Source of the DNA: Dehalococcoidia bacterium
GTDB taxonomy: Bacteria; Chloroflexota; Dehalococcoidia; Tepidiformales; Tepidiformaceae
Assembly (NCBI GenBank): GCA_020850615.1
Contig: JADZEI010000074.1
Span: 49,217-113,216, forward strand
Direction of reading: 5' to 3'
Length of the DNA: 64,000 nt
The position numbers were made by a program, and so were the translations under genes. The notes beneath the pieces are model-generated. The model was given only the letters and a program-made list of their open reading frames with translations. It was not told the DNA's origin and ran no database searches. This document shows, piece by piece, positions 43,683 to 52,808 of the stretch; position 1 is the first letter of the stretch, and the number at the start of each line of letters is the position of its first letter.

Positions 43683-44783
43683 ATGTCTCGGGGTACTAGC
43701 GGACTGGAGCGTGACCTTAACCTCATCCGCCGCCGGGCCTGGCTCTTCATCCCCTTTCTCCTGCTTGGAATCCTCGTCGCGGTCGTCTTCCGGAGCGCTT
43801 CCGGCCCTTCGAACGCGGTTGCATCCATGCAGCTAGAAACCGTGGTGCAGGACCTGGTCGTAGGCGGCGACCGCGGTATGCGCATCTTCGAAGCCCAGTC
43901 GATGACCACCGACGACCGCTTCAAGCAGATGGTCCGCGACGAGATCGGCGACCCCAACTTCGACTACTCCCGCTTCTCCATCGCACTCAGCCCGATCTCC
44001 GTCGCCGATGGCATCTCCCGCGGCGTCCTTATCCTCTCGATCAAGGACGACGACAAGGTCACCGCCGAACGCTACCGCGCCGCCTGGGTAAAGGTGTTCG
44101 AACGCGAGTACCAGTCGCCGGACGGCCTCTTCCGCACCCGCTTCATCGGCGCCAAGCAAGACGTCGTCGACCGCATGGACACGCTCTACGCCGAAACAGT
44201 CGCGGACACGAAGCAGAAGTTCCCGGACTACCCGGTCGACGAGCTCGTCCGCACGCCCGCCCAGCGCGGGTCGGCCATCGACGAGGAGTACGACCGCCAG
44301 ATCGCTCAGCTCGAACGCGCCCGCGCCGAGATCAACGGCGCCATCGCCTCCGGTTCGAACGCCGCCGTCGCGAGCCTCCTCCTGAACACCACCGTGACCG
44401 ACGGCAACGCTGCCCAGGCGCTCCAGGCCCGCAAGGCCACGCTCGATACCGCGATTTCTCAGCTCGAAGACAAGCGGGACGAGTTCTCCGACGCCAACCT
44501 CCCCCGCGAGCTCGCCGACGCCGTCGTCAACCTCCGGGCGATCAGCGACCTCCGCCAGGAGGACTACGTTCGCCTCAACAACGCGAAGGTCGCCGTCACC
44601 AGCGCCATCAGCGACGTCGAGACCTCGTACTCGTTCTCGGGCGGCGTCGCCACCAGCATCACCGGCCGCATCGCCATCGTCATCGCGATCACGCTGGTCT
44701 TCGGGCTCATCGCCATCTACGGGTGGGAGTGGCTCAGCCAGCTGCGCACAGCCGCCATCGGCGGCGCCCGCGACACCGCCTGA
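43683..44783 (+). CDS. Wzz/chain-length-determinant-like protein
   Basis: A 366-residue protein with two membrane helices, at about residues 20-37 (WLFIPFLLLGILVAVVF) and 328-348, enclosing an external domain with coiled coil (DRQIAQLERARAEINGA and QLEDKRDEFSDA). This is the layout of polysaccharide co-polymerases that set glycan length. It has no cytoplasmic tyrosine-kinase domain. The glycosyltransferase gene starts 14 bases later, so they form an operon, with the O-antigen ligase on the other strand. Confidence 0.82.
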   Translation: MSRGTSGLERDLNLIRRRAWLFIPFLLLGILVAVVFRSASGPSNAVASMQLETVVQDLVVGGDRGMRIFEAQSMTTDDRFKQMVRDEIGDPNFDYSRFSIALSPISVADGISRGVLILSIKDDDKVTAERYRAAWVKVFEREYQSPDGLFRTRFIGAKQDVVDRMDTLYAETVADTKQKFPDYPVDELVRTPAQRGSAIDEEYDRQIAQLERARAEINGAIASGSNAAVASLLLNTTVTDGNAAQALQARKATLDTAISQLEDKRDEFSDANLPRELADAVVNLRAISDLRQEDYVRLNNAKVAVTSAISDVETSYSFSGGVATSITGRIAIVIAITLVFGLIAIYGWEWLSQLRTAAIGGARDTA

Positions 44784-44797
44784 CCGGCCCCGCCCCC

Positions 44798-45802
44798 ATG
44801 CGCATCGCCGAGATCAACGACATCGCCTCCGTGGCATCCGACCTGGCGGCGGGCCTGGGCCGGCGCGGGCACGATGTCACGCTCATCCGCCCGAAGCTCA
44901 TCGGCGGTGGGCTCCCGTGGATGGTCAAGCCCGTCGTCGGCCCCGTCCGCGCCGTCGAGTGGGCCCAGATCATCCGCCAGGTCCGCGAGGGCGATTACGA
45001 CGCCGTCCACATCCACTACGCCTATCTCGGCATGCTCGGCGTCCTCGGCAAATTCCCCTACCTGCTCCACTGCCACGGCAGCGACGTGCGCGAGATCACG
45101 CCGTTCACCCGGCCGATGGTCGACCGCGCCCTCCACGGCGCCGCGAAGGTCTTCTACGCCACGCCCGACCTCGCCTCGTTCGTGCTCGCCCGCCGCCCCG
45201 ACGCCGAGTTCCTGCCGAACCCGGTCGATTCCGTGACCTTCACGCCCGGGGCGCCCGCGTCCGAAAGCCGCGATGTGTTCATCTGCTGCGCCCTCACCGA
45301 CATCAAGGGCGCGCCCCGCCTGCTCAAAGCCTGCCAGCGCCTCGCCGATGAGCGCCCGGACATCCGCATCACGGCGATCGCCGGCGGTGACTATACTCGC
45401 CGCTTCCAGGAGCTTCCGAACATCCGCCTCATCCCGCACCAGCGCCGCCAGGACCTCCCGGGCGTCATCGCCAGCCACGGCGTCGTCGTCGGGCAGGTCC
45501 TCCTTGGTGTCGTCGGCATGGCCGAGCTCGAAGCGATGGCCTGCGCTCGCCCGGTGGTGAGCTGGTACCGCTACGACCGCGCCTATCCCGAGCCGCCGCC
45601 CTTCGTCCGCGCCGTCGACGGCGTCGATATCGCCGAAGCGGTCATCCGTCTCGTCGACGACGCGGCGGAGCGCCAGGCGATCGGCGAGGAAGGCCGCGCC
45701 TGGGTGCAGCGCCACCACAACGTGGATGAGATCGCGGCCCGCGTCGAGGCTGCGGCCCTGGACGTGGCGTCGCGAAAGCCTTCGTTCGCCCGCGCCGGCT
45801 AA
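44798..45802 (+). CDS. glycosyltransferase, GT-B type (family 4-like)
   Basis: A 334-residue GT-B glycosyltransferase. The N-terminal half has VASDLAAGLGRRGHDVTLIRP and HCHGSDVREIT; the C-terminal half has the sugar-nucleotide E-x7-E-like segment GMAELEAMACARPVVSW. It would add a sugar to a lipid-linked surface glycan. The start at 44798 lies 14 bases after the Wzz-like gene. Donor and acceptor are unknown. Confidence 0.88.
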   Translation: MRIAEINDIASVASDLAAGLGRRGHDVTLIRPKLIGGGLPWMVKPVVGPVRAVEWAQIIRQVREGDYDAVHIHYAYLGMLGVLGKFPYLLHCHGSDVREITPFTRPMVDRALHGAAKVFYATPDLASFVLARRPDAEFLPNPVDSVTFTPGAPASESRDVFICCALTDIKGAPRLLKACQRLADERPDIRITAIAGGDYTRRFQELPNIRLIPHQRRQDLPGVIASHGVVVGQVLLGVVGMAELEAMACARPVVSWYRYDRAYPEPPPFVRAVDGVDIAEAVIRLVDDAAERQAIGEEGRAWVQRHHNVDEIAARVEAAALDVASRKPSFARAG

Positions 45803-45912
45803 CCCCGCCCCCTTCCTGGTTTCGAACCGCCCCCCATCGGCCGAACGGCCCCGTTACGAGGGTCGTTCGGTATACCAAACACGCAGAAACGGCCGCAGCT
45901 GGCGCACTTCCG

Positions 45913-45942
45913 TTGACACTGGGATTCACGCGACCGGATACT
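45913..45942 (+). promoter_or_regulatory. promoter of the 45979 oxidoreductase gene
   Basis: A consensus TTGACA (45913-45918) and GATACT (45937-45942) with an 18-base spacer, followed by a leader of about 30 bases with a GGAGG site. Confidence 0.75.
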
Positions 45943-45978
45943 CCCCGCACTGCATACCAGAACGGCGGAGGCGCACAC

Positions 45979-47139
45979 GTGATCCGGCTCAACACCTTCG
46001 GGACCTTCCTGGCCCCCTACCACCGCATTGGCGAAAGCCCCTTCCTCGGCCTTCGCCGCGACCTCGAGCTCGTCAAGTGGTGCGACGACCTCGGCCTCGA
46101 CGAGGCCTGGTTCGGCGAGCACCACTCCGCCGGCTGGGAGACCATCGGCGACCCCGCGATCATGATCGCCGCCGCCGGCGAGATGACCCGCTACATCCGC
46201 CTCGGCTCCGGCGTCGTCAGCCTCCCCTACCACCACCCGCTCATGGTCGCGGACCGCTTCGTGCAGCTCGACCTTCTCACCCGCGGCCGTGCCATGCTCG
46301 GCGTCGGCCCCGGCGCCCTCATCTCCGACGCTGCCATGATGGGCATCGACCCCGTGACCCAGCGCCCCCGGATGATCGAGTCGCTCGGCGTGATCATGCG
46401 CCTCCTCGCCGGCGAGACCGTGACCCACATCTCCGACTGGTTCGAAGTGCGCGAAGCGAAGCTGCAGATGCTCCCGATCAACGGCAGCATCCCCGTCGCC
46501 GTGGCCGCCACCACCTCGCCCGCCGGCATGGTCGCCGCCGGCATGCACGGCGTCGGCGTGCTCTCGCTCGGCGGTGGCCTCGTCGGCGGCAAGAAGGACC
46601 TCGCCGCCCATTGGGAGATCGCCGAAGAGACAGCCGCAAAGCACGGCAAGACCATGGACCGCGCGAACTGGCGGCTCGCCATGCGCGTCCACCTCGCCGA
46701 TACCCGCGAAGAGGCCATCCGCGACGTTGAGGAGGGCCGCGAACACGAGCGCCACGGCTACTTCCGCCGCGTCGCCGGCCTGAGGAGCGAGACCACCCTG
46801 GAGCAGGAGATCGCCGAGGGCACCGTCATCGTCGGCACGCCCGAGGACGCCATCGCCACCCTCGAGAAGGCGCGCGAAGAGACCGGCGGCTTCGGCGGCC
46901 TCCTCGTCCTCGGCCACGAATGGACCAACCGCGAGAAGGTGCTCCACAGCTACGAGCTCCTCGCCCGCTACGTCGTCCCCCACTTCCGCGGCTGGATCGA
47001 CCCGGTGAAGGACTCCTACGAAACCGTCATCTCCCACAAGCGCGACTACGGCAGCATCGCCATGGCCGCCATCAAGGGGGCCTACACGGACGCGGGCAAG
47101 GAGTTGCCGCCGGAGCTCAACCCGGCCAACCTGCGCTGA
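45979..47139 (+). CDS. LLM-class flavin-dependent oxidoreductase, long form
   Basis: A 386-residue bacterial-luciferase-like monooxygenase. The start FGTFLAPYHRIGESP, the active-site-like WFGEHHSAGWE, and SLPYHHPLMVADRFVQLD are typical of the alkanal/limonene monooxygenase-like subgroup that uses reduced FMN. GTG at 45979 has GGAGG eight bases before it and a consensus promoter. A second, shorter LLM gene follows after 60 bases and may be co-transcribed. Confidence 0.92.
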   Translation: MIRLNTFGTFLAPYHRIGESPFLGLRRDLELVKWCDDLGLDEAWFGEHHSAGWETIGDPAIMIAAAGEMTRYIRLGSGVVSLPYHHPLMVADRFVQLDLLTRGRAMLGVGPGALISDAAMMGIDPVTQRPRMIESLGVIMRLLAGETVTHISDWFEVREAKLQMLPINGSIPVAVAATTSPAGMVAAGMHGVGVLSLGGGLVGGKKDLAAHWEIAEETAAKHGKTMDRANWRLAMRVHLADTREEAIRDVEEGREHERHGYFRRVAGLRSETTLEQEIAEGTVIVGTPEDAIATLEKAREETGGFGGLLVLGHEWTNREKVLHSYELLARYVVPHFRGWIDPVKDSYETVISHKRDYGSIAMAAIKGAYTDAGKELPPELNPANLR

Positions 47140-47199
47140 TCGAACCGCGCGGGCGTCCCGCCACGCCCGCAGGGCGCCCGCGCCCGGAAAGGCCGCCGC

Positions 47200-48108
47200 A
47201 TGACCACCCCCCTCCGCTTTGGCGCCCTCCTCATCCCTGCCACGGACTGGGCCACGCTCCTCGAACGCTGCCGCCGCCTCGAGGAGCTCGGCATCGAGTG
47301 CGCCTGGATCGATGACCACATCGTCAACCCGCCGCGCCCGGGCGGGCCCTGGGCCGAGGCGTGGACCACACTCGCCGCCCTCGCCGCGAGCACGACCCGC
47401 ATCCGGCTCGGCACCCTCGTTGCGAACGTGGTCCTCCGCTCGCCCGCGCTCCTCGCCCGCGAAGCCCTGACCGTCGAGCAGGTCTCCGGCGGCCGCCTCG
47501 AGCTCGGCGTCGGCGCCGGCTACGCCGAGACCGACCACCGCCTCTCGGGCGTCCCGCAGTGGCCCCGCGCCGAACGCAACGCCCGCTTCCGCGAAGCCGC
47601 CGCCTTCCTGAGCCGCGCCCTCACCGGCGAGCCGTTCGAAGCCACCGGCCCGCACTACCCGCTCGGCGAAGTGCAATTCCAGCCCGCGCCCGTGCAGCCC
47701 CGCATCCCGCTGACCATCGCCGCTCACGCCCCGTCGAGCCTCCGTGTCGCAGCCGAATTTGGCGACGCCTGGAGCTCCTTCGGCGGCTACGGCATGACGT
47801 CCGAGGAGCTGCTCGCAAAGACGAAGCAGCGCAACCAGCTCCTCGACGAGCTCTGCCACAAAGCCGGCCGCGACCCCCGCGAGCTCCGCCGCTCCCTGCT
47901 CCAGGGCAACCCCGCCGTCTCCCCCGACCCCATCTGGTCGTCCGTCGCCGCCTTCGAGGACTTCATCGGCCGCTACCGCGAAGCCGGCATCACCGAGTTC
48001 GTCTTCTACTACCCACCCGAGTCCATGTACGGCCGCCGCAACATCGAAGCCAACATCTTCGAACGCGTCGCCACCGACGTTTTGCCCAGGCTGCGGGCGG
48101 GCGCGTAG
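47200..48108 (+). CDS. LLM-class flavin/F420-dependent oxidoreductase
   Basis: A 302-residue luciferase-like oxidoreductase with CAWIDDHIVNPP, STTRIRLGTLVANVVLRSPALLAREALTV in parts, and SGGRLELGVGAGY. It lies 60 bases after another LLM gene, with GGAAAGG upstream of the ATG. The two are different subfamilies (short and long form), so they probably act on different substrates or in sequence. Confidence 0.92.
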   Translation: MTTPLRFGALLIPATDWATLLERCRRLEELGIECAWIDDHIVNPPRPGGPWAEAWTTLAALAASTTRIRLGTLVANVVLRSPALLAREALTVEQVSGGRLELGVGAGYAETDHRLSGVPQWPRAERNARFREAAAFLSRALTGEPFEATGPHYPLGEVQFQPAPVQPRIPLTIAAHAPSSLRVAAEFGDAWSSFGGYGMTSEELLAKTKQRNQLLDELCHKAGRDPRELRRSLLQGNPAVSPDPIWSSVAAFEDFIGRYREAGITEFVFYYPPESMYGRRNIEANIFERVATDVLPRLRAGA

Positions 48109-48180
48109 CACCCGCCGGGGTTACCCGTCGCTCACGCCCGGGCTATAGTGGACGGACTTACCCGGCGGAGGGATCCCGTC

Positions 48181-48741
48181 ATGCCATCTTCGCGCTGGCG
48201 CGTGTCCGGCATCGCCGCGATCGCAGTCGCGATCGCAGCCGTCGTCGCCTTCGGACTGCCGGTGGCGCCGCTGAACCCGTCGACCGGCGCCGAAGCCGCG
48301 TCCGACAACCTGCTCACGAAAGACGAAGCCCGCGAACTCGCGCGTCACACCGCCCGGGGCTTCATCGACCGCACCCGCGCATCCGAAAGCGCAGCTCCCG
48401 AGCGGCCCCCACAGGCCACGATTGACGGCCATCCCATCGGCATCGGCGACCTCGATGAAGTCGAAGCGCAGTTCATCCCCGAAGAAGGCGCCGGCCCGGC
48501 CGGCTCCGCGGTGACGGGCTCGCAGTACACGGACCTGGACGAGGCGGCCTGGCTGTTCGTGTTCGCCGTGGAGGGCCTCGTCATCCCCGAGTGGGACACC
48601 GAAGAGGGCCTCTACGAAGTCGAGGTCGTCATCTCCGCGGAGACGGGCCAGGTCCTCCGCGCCGGCGTCGGCCTCTACCCGCTCCCGCACGAAAACTGGG
48701 TCCCCAGCAAGTGCCCGGAGGAATGCTACCTCCGCGACTAA
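48181..48741 (+). CDS. exported or membrane-anchored hypothetical protein
   Basis: A 186-residue protein with one N-terminal hydrophobic segment at residues 9-27 and a small outer domain. The C-terminal part (YEVEVVISAETGQVLRAGVGLYP) resembles a PepSY-like beta strand and helix unit, and two Cys close the chain (SKCPEECY). TTACCC-N17-TATAGT (48121-48149) is a likely promoter, and GGAGG lies about eight bases before the ATG. Function unknown. Confidence 0.72.
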   Translation: MPSSRWRVSGIAAIAVAIAAVVAFGLPVAPLNPSTGAEAASDNLLTKDEARELARHTARGFIDRTRASESAAPERPPQATIDGHPIGIGDLDEVEAQFIPEEGAGPAGSAVTGSQYTDLDEAAWLFVFAVEGLVIPEWDTEEGLYEVEVVISAETGQVLRAGVGLYPLPHENWVPSKCPEECYLRD

Positions 48742-48762
48742 ACCCCCGCCCGGCAATCGAGA

Positions 48763-48981
48763 TTCCCCTCTCCCTCCGGGAGAGGGGCCAGGGGTGAGGG
48801 CGGCCGCGGTGTCGGAAGGACCCCCATCACCGGGGCACCGATCGCCCCCTCACCCCAGCCCTCTCCCAAAGGGAGAGGGAGCCGGGCGTCCTTCTTGCGG
48901 GGTTACGCCGATACCGCCCGGACGCGTGAATCCGGTTCCCCTCTCCCGGAGGGAGAGGGGCCAGGGGTGAGGGGTGCCGCG
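48763..48981. repeat. cluster of three CCCTCTCCC-type palindromic repeats
   Basis: Copies at 48763-48800 and 48935-48981 are in plus orientation (CCCCTCTCC, GGAGAGGGG, then CAGGGGTGAGGG). The copy at 48844-48880 is inverted. They fill the gap between convergent genes (48742-48999) and would form stable hairpins. Confidence 0.88.
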
Positions 48982-48999
48982 TCCCACCCCCCTCCGCCC

Positions 49000-49923
49000 C
49001 TACCCCGCCGGCTCTGCCGGCTTCGGGTTCACGCACGCCTGCCCGATCGTCTCCGGGAACACCCGCTCCAGCGATTCCAGCGTCCAGCCGCCTTCGCGAT
49101 AGATGCTCCGCTCGTGGCCCGGCAGCGAGACCAGGCTCACCTCCTCGCCGCCGACGATGAAGTCGCGGCCGTTCACGTTCGCCGCGGCGTCCGTGCAGAG
49201 GTACACCACCAGCGGCGCCACCAGGTCCGGCGCCAGCGCCTCCAGCGACGTCAGCAGCGTGTCCGGCTGCCCGCTGACCTCGGCCCGCTTGCGAGCTGCC
49301 GCCTCCATCTCCGGGCTGAACGTCAGGCGCGTCGCCGCCCGCGGGCGGATCGCATTCGCGGTCACGCCATACTTGCCCAGGTCCAGCGCCAGCGTCCGCG
49401 TCAGCCCGACGATGCCTTCCTTCGCCGCCGAGTAGTTCGGCTGGCCCATGTTCCCGAAGCCGGATTCCGATGACGTATTGACGATCCGGCCGCTCCGCTG
49501 CTGCCGGAAGATCATCGAAGCGAACCGCGTGACCGTGAAGTGACCCTTAAGGTGCACCGCGATGACCGCGTCCCACTCCTCTTCCGCCATGTTGAAGATC
49601 ATCCGGTCGCGGAGGATGCCCGCGTTGTTCACGAGGATGTCGAGCCGCCCCCACGTGTCCAGCGCCTGCTTCACCATCGCCTCGCCGTCCGCCAGCGAGA
49701 CGACGTTGCCGTAGTTCGCGACCGCCTCGCCGCCCATCGACTTGATCGCATTGACCACCTCGTCGGCGGGCAGCTGGTCCCCGCCGTCGCCCGTCGGCGT
49801 CCCCCCGAAGTCGTTGACGATGACGCGGGCGCCTTCCCGCGCGAGCAGCAGCGCCTCCCCGCGGCCGATACCGCGGCCGGCGCCCGTGACGATTGCGACT
49901 TTCCCTTCGAGCCTGCCTGGCAT
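49000..49923 (-). CDS. short-chain dehydrogenase/reductase
   Basis: A 307-residue SDR similar to the dehydrogenase part of multifunctional 17-beta-HSD4/3-hydroxyacyl-CoA enzymes. The NAD(P) motif is VTGAGRGIGRG; VNNAGILRD, the Ser in NTSSESGF and the NYSAAK Tyr-Lys pair complete the active site. The insertion GGTPTGDGGDQLPADEVV near residue 40 is typical of that subgroup. GAGGGGA eight bases before the ATG at 49923 fixes the start. It probably acts on acyl-CoA intermediates, in keeping with the CoA-transferases elsewhere. Confidence 0.92.
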   Translation of the reverse strand: MPGRLEGKVAIVTGAGRGIGRGEALLLAREGARVIVNDFGGTPTGDGGDQLPADEVVNAIKSMGGEAVANYGNVVSLADGEAMVKQALDTWGRLDILVNNAGILRDRMIFNMAEEEWDAVIAVHLKGHFTVTRFASMIFRQQRSGRIVNTSSESGFGNMGQPNYSAAKEGIVGLTRTLALDLGKYGVTANAIRPRAATRLTFSPEMEAAARKRAEVSGQPDTLLTSLEALAPDLVAPLVVYLCTDAAANVNGRDFIVGGEEVSLVSLPGHERSIYREGGWTLESLERVFPETIGQACVNPKPAEPAG

Positions 49924-50019
49924 GCTATGTGTCCCCTCTTCGGACGAGTCTCCGGCCCTCGGGCCGGGCAAAGCGCCCGAACTCTAGCAAACCGCCGCCC
50001 GTAGGTCTCGCCCCTCCGC

Positions 50020-50727
50020 TCAGTCGTCGTGCAACACGTCGATGACGACCCGCGAGGGGCTGCCCAGCGTGCTCAGTGAGAACGGCGCCCGTTCGTCCAC
50101 GCCAACCGCCCACGCGACCACGCCCTCGAAGTCGCAGACCTGCACCGCCTCCTCGATCATGTCGCCCGGCCCGTCGATCTCCTGGCGTCCGAAGGTGGCC
50201 TGGCCCTGCTCGGTGTGGGCCGCCGCGTCCGGGAAGCGCACCATGAGGATCGCGTCGCCCTCCAGGTCCACCGCCGCGCCCGAACCGCACTGGTTCGCGT
50301 TCGCCACGTACGAAACCTCGGCCCCCGGCAGCCCGCCGGTCCATTCGAACACGATCCGGTCGAAGCCGCCGGACTCATCGTGCTCGGCCGAGCGCACGTC
50401 CATCAGCTGCGGGTGCGGCCGGGCCGCGGTCGAATCCGGCTGGGTGGACTTCGCGTTCGTATCCGCTCCGGCGGGCGTACCGCTCGCAGTCGCCGTGGCC
50501 GTCGTTGCCGTGGCAGCGGGCGTGGTCGCCGTCCCCGTAGCGCTCGCCGTCCCGGTCGCGGTCGACGGGGACGCGGTCTGCGTCGCGGTCGTGGCCGTCG
50601 CCGAAGTGGTGCCGGTTTCGGTTGGGAACGGTTGCTCGTCGTCGTCATCGCCACATGCGGCGAATGCCAGCGACGCGATCAGGACCGGGGCGAATGCACG
50701 GGCAGGCCAGGAGCTCGTTCGATGCAT
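50020..50727 (-). CDS. lipoprotein with Thr/Ala linker and AMIN-like domain
   Basis: A 235-residue exported protein. The leader ends in the lipobox FAAC-GDDDD near residue 25. Next comes a 60-residue Thr/Ala/Ser-rich linker, likely glycosylated or flexible, and a C-terminal domain (DRIVFEWTGGLPGAEVSYV through SPSRVVIDVLHD) that matches the pattern of AMIN-like domains, which bind cell-wall glycans. No partner gene is adjacent. Confidence 0.85.
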   Translation of the reverse strand: MHRTSSWPARAFAPVLIASLAFAACGDDDDEQPFPTETGTTSATATTATQTASPSTATGTASATGTATTPAATATTATATASGTPAGADTNAKSTQPDSTAARPHPQLMDVRSAEHDESGGFDRIVFEWTGGLPGAEVSYVANANQCGSGAAVDLEGDAILMVRFPDAAAHTEQGQATFGRQEIDGPGDMIEEAVQVCDFEGVVAWAVGVDERAPFSLSTLGSPSRVVIDVLHDD

Positions 50728-50785
50728 GCTCTGAGCTTGGGCCGCGCGCGTGTGCGAGTAAAGTGGGGAGGGGGCGCCCCCCGGG

Positions 50786-51052
50786 CTACGGACGGCTGGA
50801 GGAGAACCGGATGAAGGCAGCCGCCATGAACGTCGCCGGCCGCATCACGGCCCGCATCAGTGATGGCCCGCCCTGGCGCCGCGGGTGCACATGCCGGTGG
50901 CGCGGATGCCGGTGCGTCGCGACCGCGACGTTGGCCTGCGCCATGAACGTCTGTGAGCACGCCGGGCAGATGCCATGGCTGGCCGGTTCGATCTCGCCGC
51001 TCTGGCGCTCACCGCACCAGGCACAAATGATAAGGCGGGTACTCGAATCCAT
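50786..51052 (-). CDS. small zinc-ribbon protein with SHGIC motif
   Basis: An 88-residue protein. The N-terminal half has CAWCGERQSGEIEPASHGICPACSQTF, a four-Cys ribbon of the kind that ends many two-component receiver or PAS proteins. The second half is basic and His/Arg-rich. TACGCT (51059-51064, minus strand) ends six bases before the ATG at 51052, which supports a leaderless message. Function unknown. Confidence 0.6.
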   Translation of the reverse strand: MDSSTRLIICAWCGERQSGEIEPASHGICPACSQTFMAQANVAVATHRHPRHRHVHPRRQGGPSLMRAVMRPATFMAAAFIRFSSSRP

Positions 51053-51232
51053 GCACAAAGCGTAGTCCCGCCGGATCCCGCCATATATTGGGGTTTCCCC
51101 TTAGAGCAGTATTCCCACGGGCGACGTTACAGATTCTTTTCATCAATGGCCCCGTCGTATTACGCTCCGGCAACATTTGCCCGCCCGCGAACGCCGTTCG
51201 CTTCCTTTCCGCCGCGTGCTACCCTGTGCGCC

Positions 51233-51532
51233 ATGCCGCTCTACGAGTACCAGTGTGCCGCTTGCGGCGCCCGCGACGAGGTGTTCACCCGCACCGTGCT
51301 CGCCGATATCGAGCCGCCCAGCTGCCCGCAGGCCGCCGGCGACCCCGGCCACGAAATGCGCCGCATCGTCAGCACCTTCGCCCGGCATTCCACGATGGCC
51401 GACAAGCTCGTCGAAGCCGAGGCGAAGTTCGGCAAGGAAGTCGATGCCGCCATGGGCCCCGAGCCGGACGTCGGCAAATACGCCCGCCGCTATGAGCAGC
51501 TCTCCCAGGGCCTCCCCGGCGACAAGGGCTAA
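51233..51532 (+). CDS. FmdB-family zinc-ribbon protein with incomplete second knuckle
   Basis: A 99-residue FmdB-type putative regulatory protein. It begins MPLYEYQCAACGARDEVF, the family signature. The second half of the zinc site normally reads CPxCG but here is SCPQAAG, so one Cys is missing and a full zinc ribbon seems unlikely. TACCCT ends seven bases before the ATG. The alpha/beta hydrolase gene downstream has its own -10. Confidence 0.85.
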   Translation: MPLYEYQCAACGARDEVFTRTVLADIEPPSCPQAAGDPGHEMRRIVSTFARHSTMADKLVEAEAKFGKEVDAAMGPEPDVGKYARRYEQLSQGLPGDKG

Positions 51533-51581
51533 CGCGGCCACGCTCACGGACGCCCGCGCACGCATGCGCTAGGGTTGGGCT

Positions 51582-52730
51582 ATGCCCCGCCCAATCCCCC
51601 TCCTCCTCACCGGCGCGGCCCTCGGCCTCACTGCAGGGTTCGCCACGTTCGCCTTTGCCCACGGCGTCCGCCGCGCCGCGTTCAACATCCAAAACGGCCC
51701 CCGCCGCATGGACCTCCTCGTCGAGGACTCGGGCCCCGGCTGGGTCCGCCTTCGCCCGCGCGTCCGCCGCCCGGCCACCGGCTGGGACGTCGACGCCCTC
51801 TTCGGGCTGCAGTGGCCGGGCGGCTATGGCCAGGTTGGCCCCGCGATCAGCCGCGAAGCCCGCTCCGTCGTCCGCGCCTACATCCCGCTCGAAGGCGGCA
51901 CCCCGCCGCCCGGCACGCTCGCCCGCGTCGATACCTTCGCCTTCCCCGCCGACCCGCTCGGCCGCGGCATCGATTTCACCGAGGTCCACGTCCCCGGCGA
52001 CGTCGGCGTGCTCCCCGCCTGGCATATCGCCGGCGAAGGCGACACCTGGGCCATCTTCGTCCACGGCAAGGGCGCCTGGCGCGGCGAAGCGCTCCGCGTC
52101 CTCCCCCTCGTCCGCGAATTCGGCCTCCCCGGGCTCGCCATCACCTACCGCGGCGACGCCGGCATCGAAGGCGACAGCACCCTCCACTACGCCTACGGCC
52201 ACCACGAGTGGCGCGACCTCGAAGCCGCGGTCCAGCACGCGCTCAATGCCGGCGCCCGCCGCGTTGTCCTCTTCGGCTACAGCATGGGCGGCTCCATCTC
52301 GATGAGCTTCCTCAAGCACAGCGAGCTCCGCGACCGCGTCGCCGCGCTCGTGCTCGATGCGCCGATGCTCGACTTCGCCGAGACCCTGCGCTTCCGGCTG
52401 GCTGCGGGCCGCATCCCGAAGCCGGTCCGCGCGCTCATCCTCGCCCTCGTCCGGGCTACGTCGCCCGTCGACTGGCACGCGCTCGACTACACCCGCGAGA
52501 CCGCGTACCTCACCGTGCCCACCCTCCTCGTCCACGGCGACCGCGACGCCACCGTGCCCGTCACCACGAGCGACCGGCTCGCGCGGCTCCGGCCCGATGT
52601 CGTTGAGTACGCGCGCCTGGAGGGCGCCGGCCACGTCCACGGCTGGAACGTCGGCCCGGAGGCGTACGAAGACCGGCTCCGCGCCTTCCTCCAGGCCCAC
52701 GTGAACGCGGGCTCCCCGGCCGGCGGCTGA
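51582..52730 (+). CDS. alpha/beta hydrolase, membrane-anchored
   Basis: A 382-residue hydrolase. Residues 5-26 form a membrane anchor or signal segment. The catalytic core has FVHGKGAWRGE as the oxyanion loop, the nucleophile in FGYSMGGSI, the Asp in VHGDRDATVP and the His in EGAGHVHGW. An N-terminal domain of about 140 residues with no recognised family precedes the core. TAGGGT ends six bases before the ATG. Confidence 0.9.
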   Translation: MPRPIPLLLTGAALGLTAGFATFAFAHGVRRAAFNIQNGPRRMDLLVEDSGPGWVRLRPRVRRPATGWDVDALFGLQWPGGYGQVGPAISREARSVVRAYIPLEGGTPPPGTLARVDTFAFPADPLGRGIDFTEVHVPGDVGVLPAWHIAGEGDTWAIFVHGKGAWRGEALRVLPLVREFGLPGLAITYRGDAGIEGDSTLHYAYGHHEWRDLEAAVQHALNAGARRVVLFGYSMGGSISMSFLKHSELRDRVAALVLDAPMLDFAETLRFRLAAGRIPKPVRALILALVRATSPVDWHALDYTRETAYLTVPTLLVHGDRDATVPVTTSDRLARLRPDVVEYARLEGAGHVHGWNVGPEAYEDRLRAFLQAHVNAGSPAGG

Positions 52731-52808
52731 TCCCGCGCGGGATCGCCACCCCGCCCCGCCGGGCCTATACTCCGAGTACCCCTCCGCCCCCTCCCTGGAG
52801 GTCCCCGC

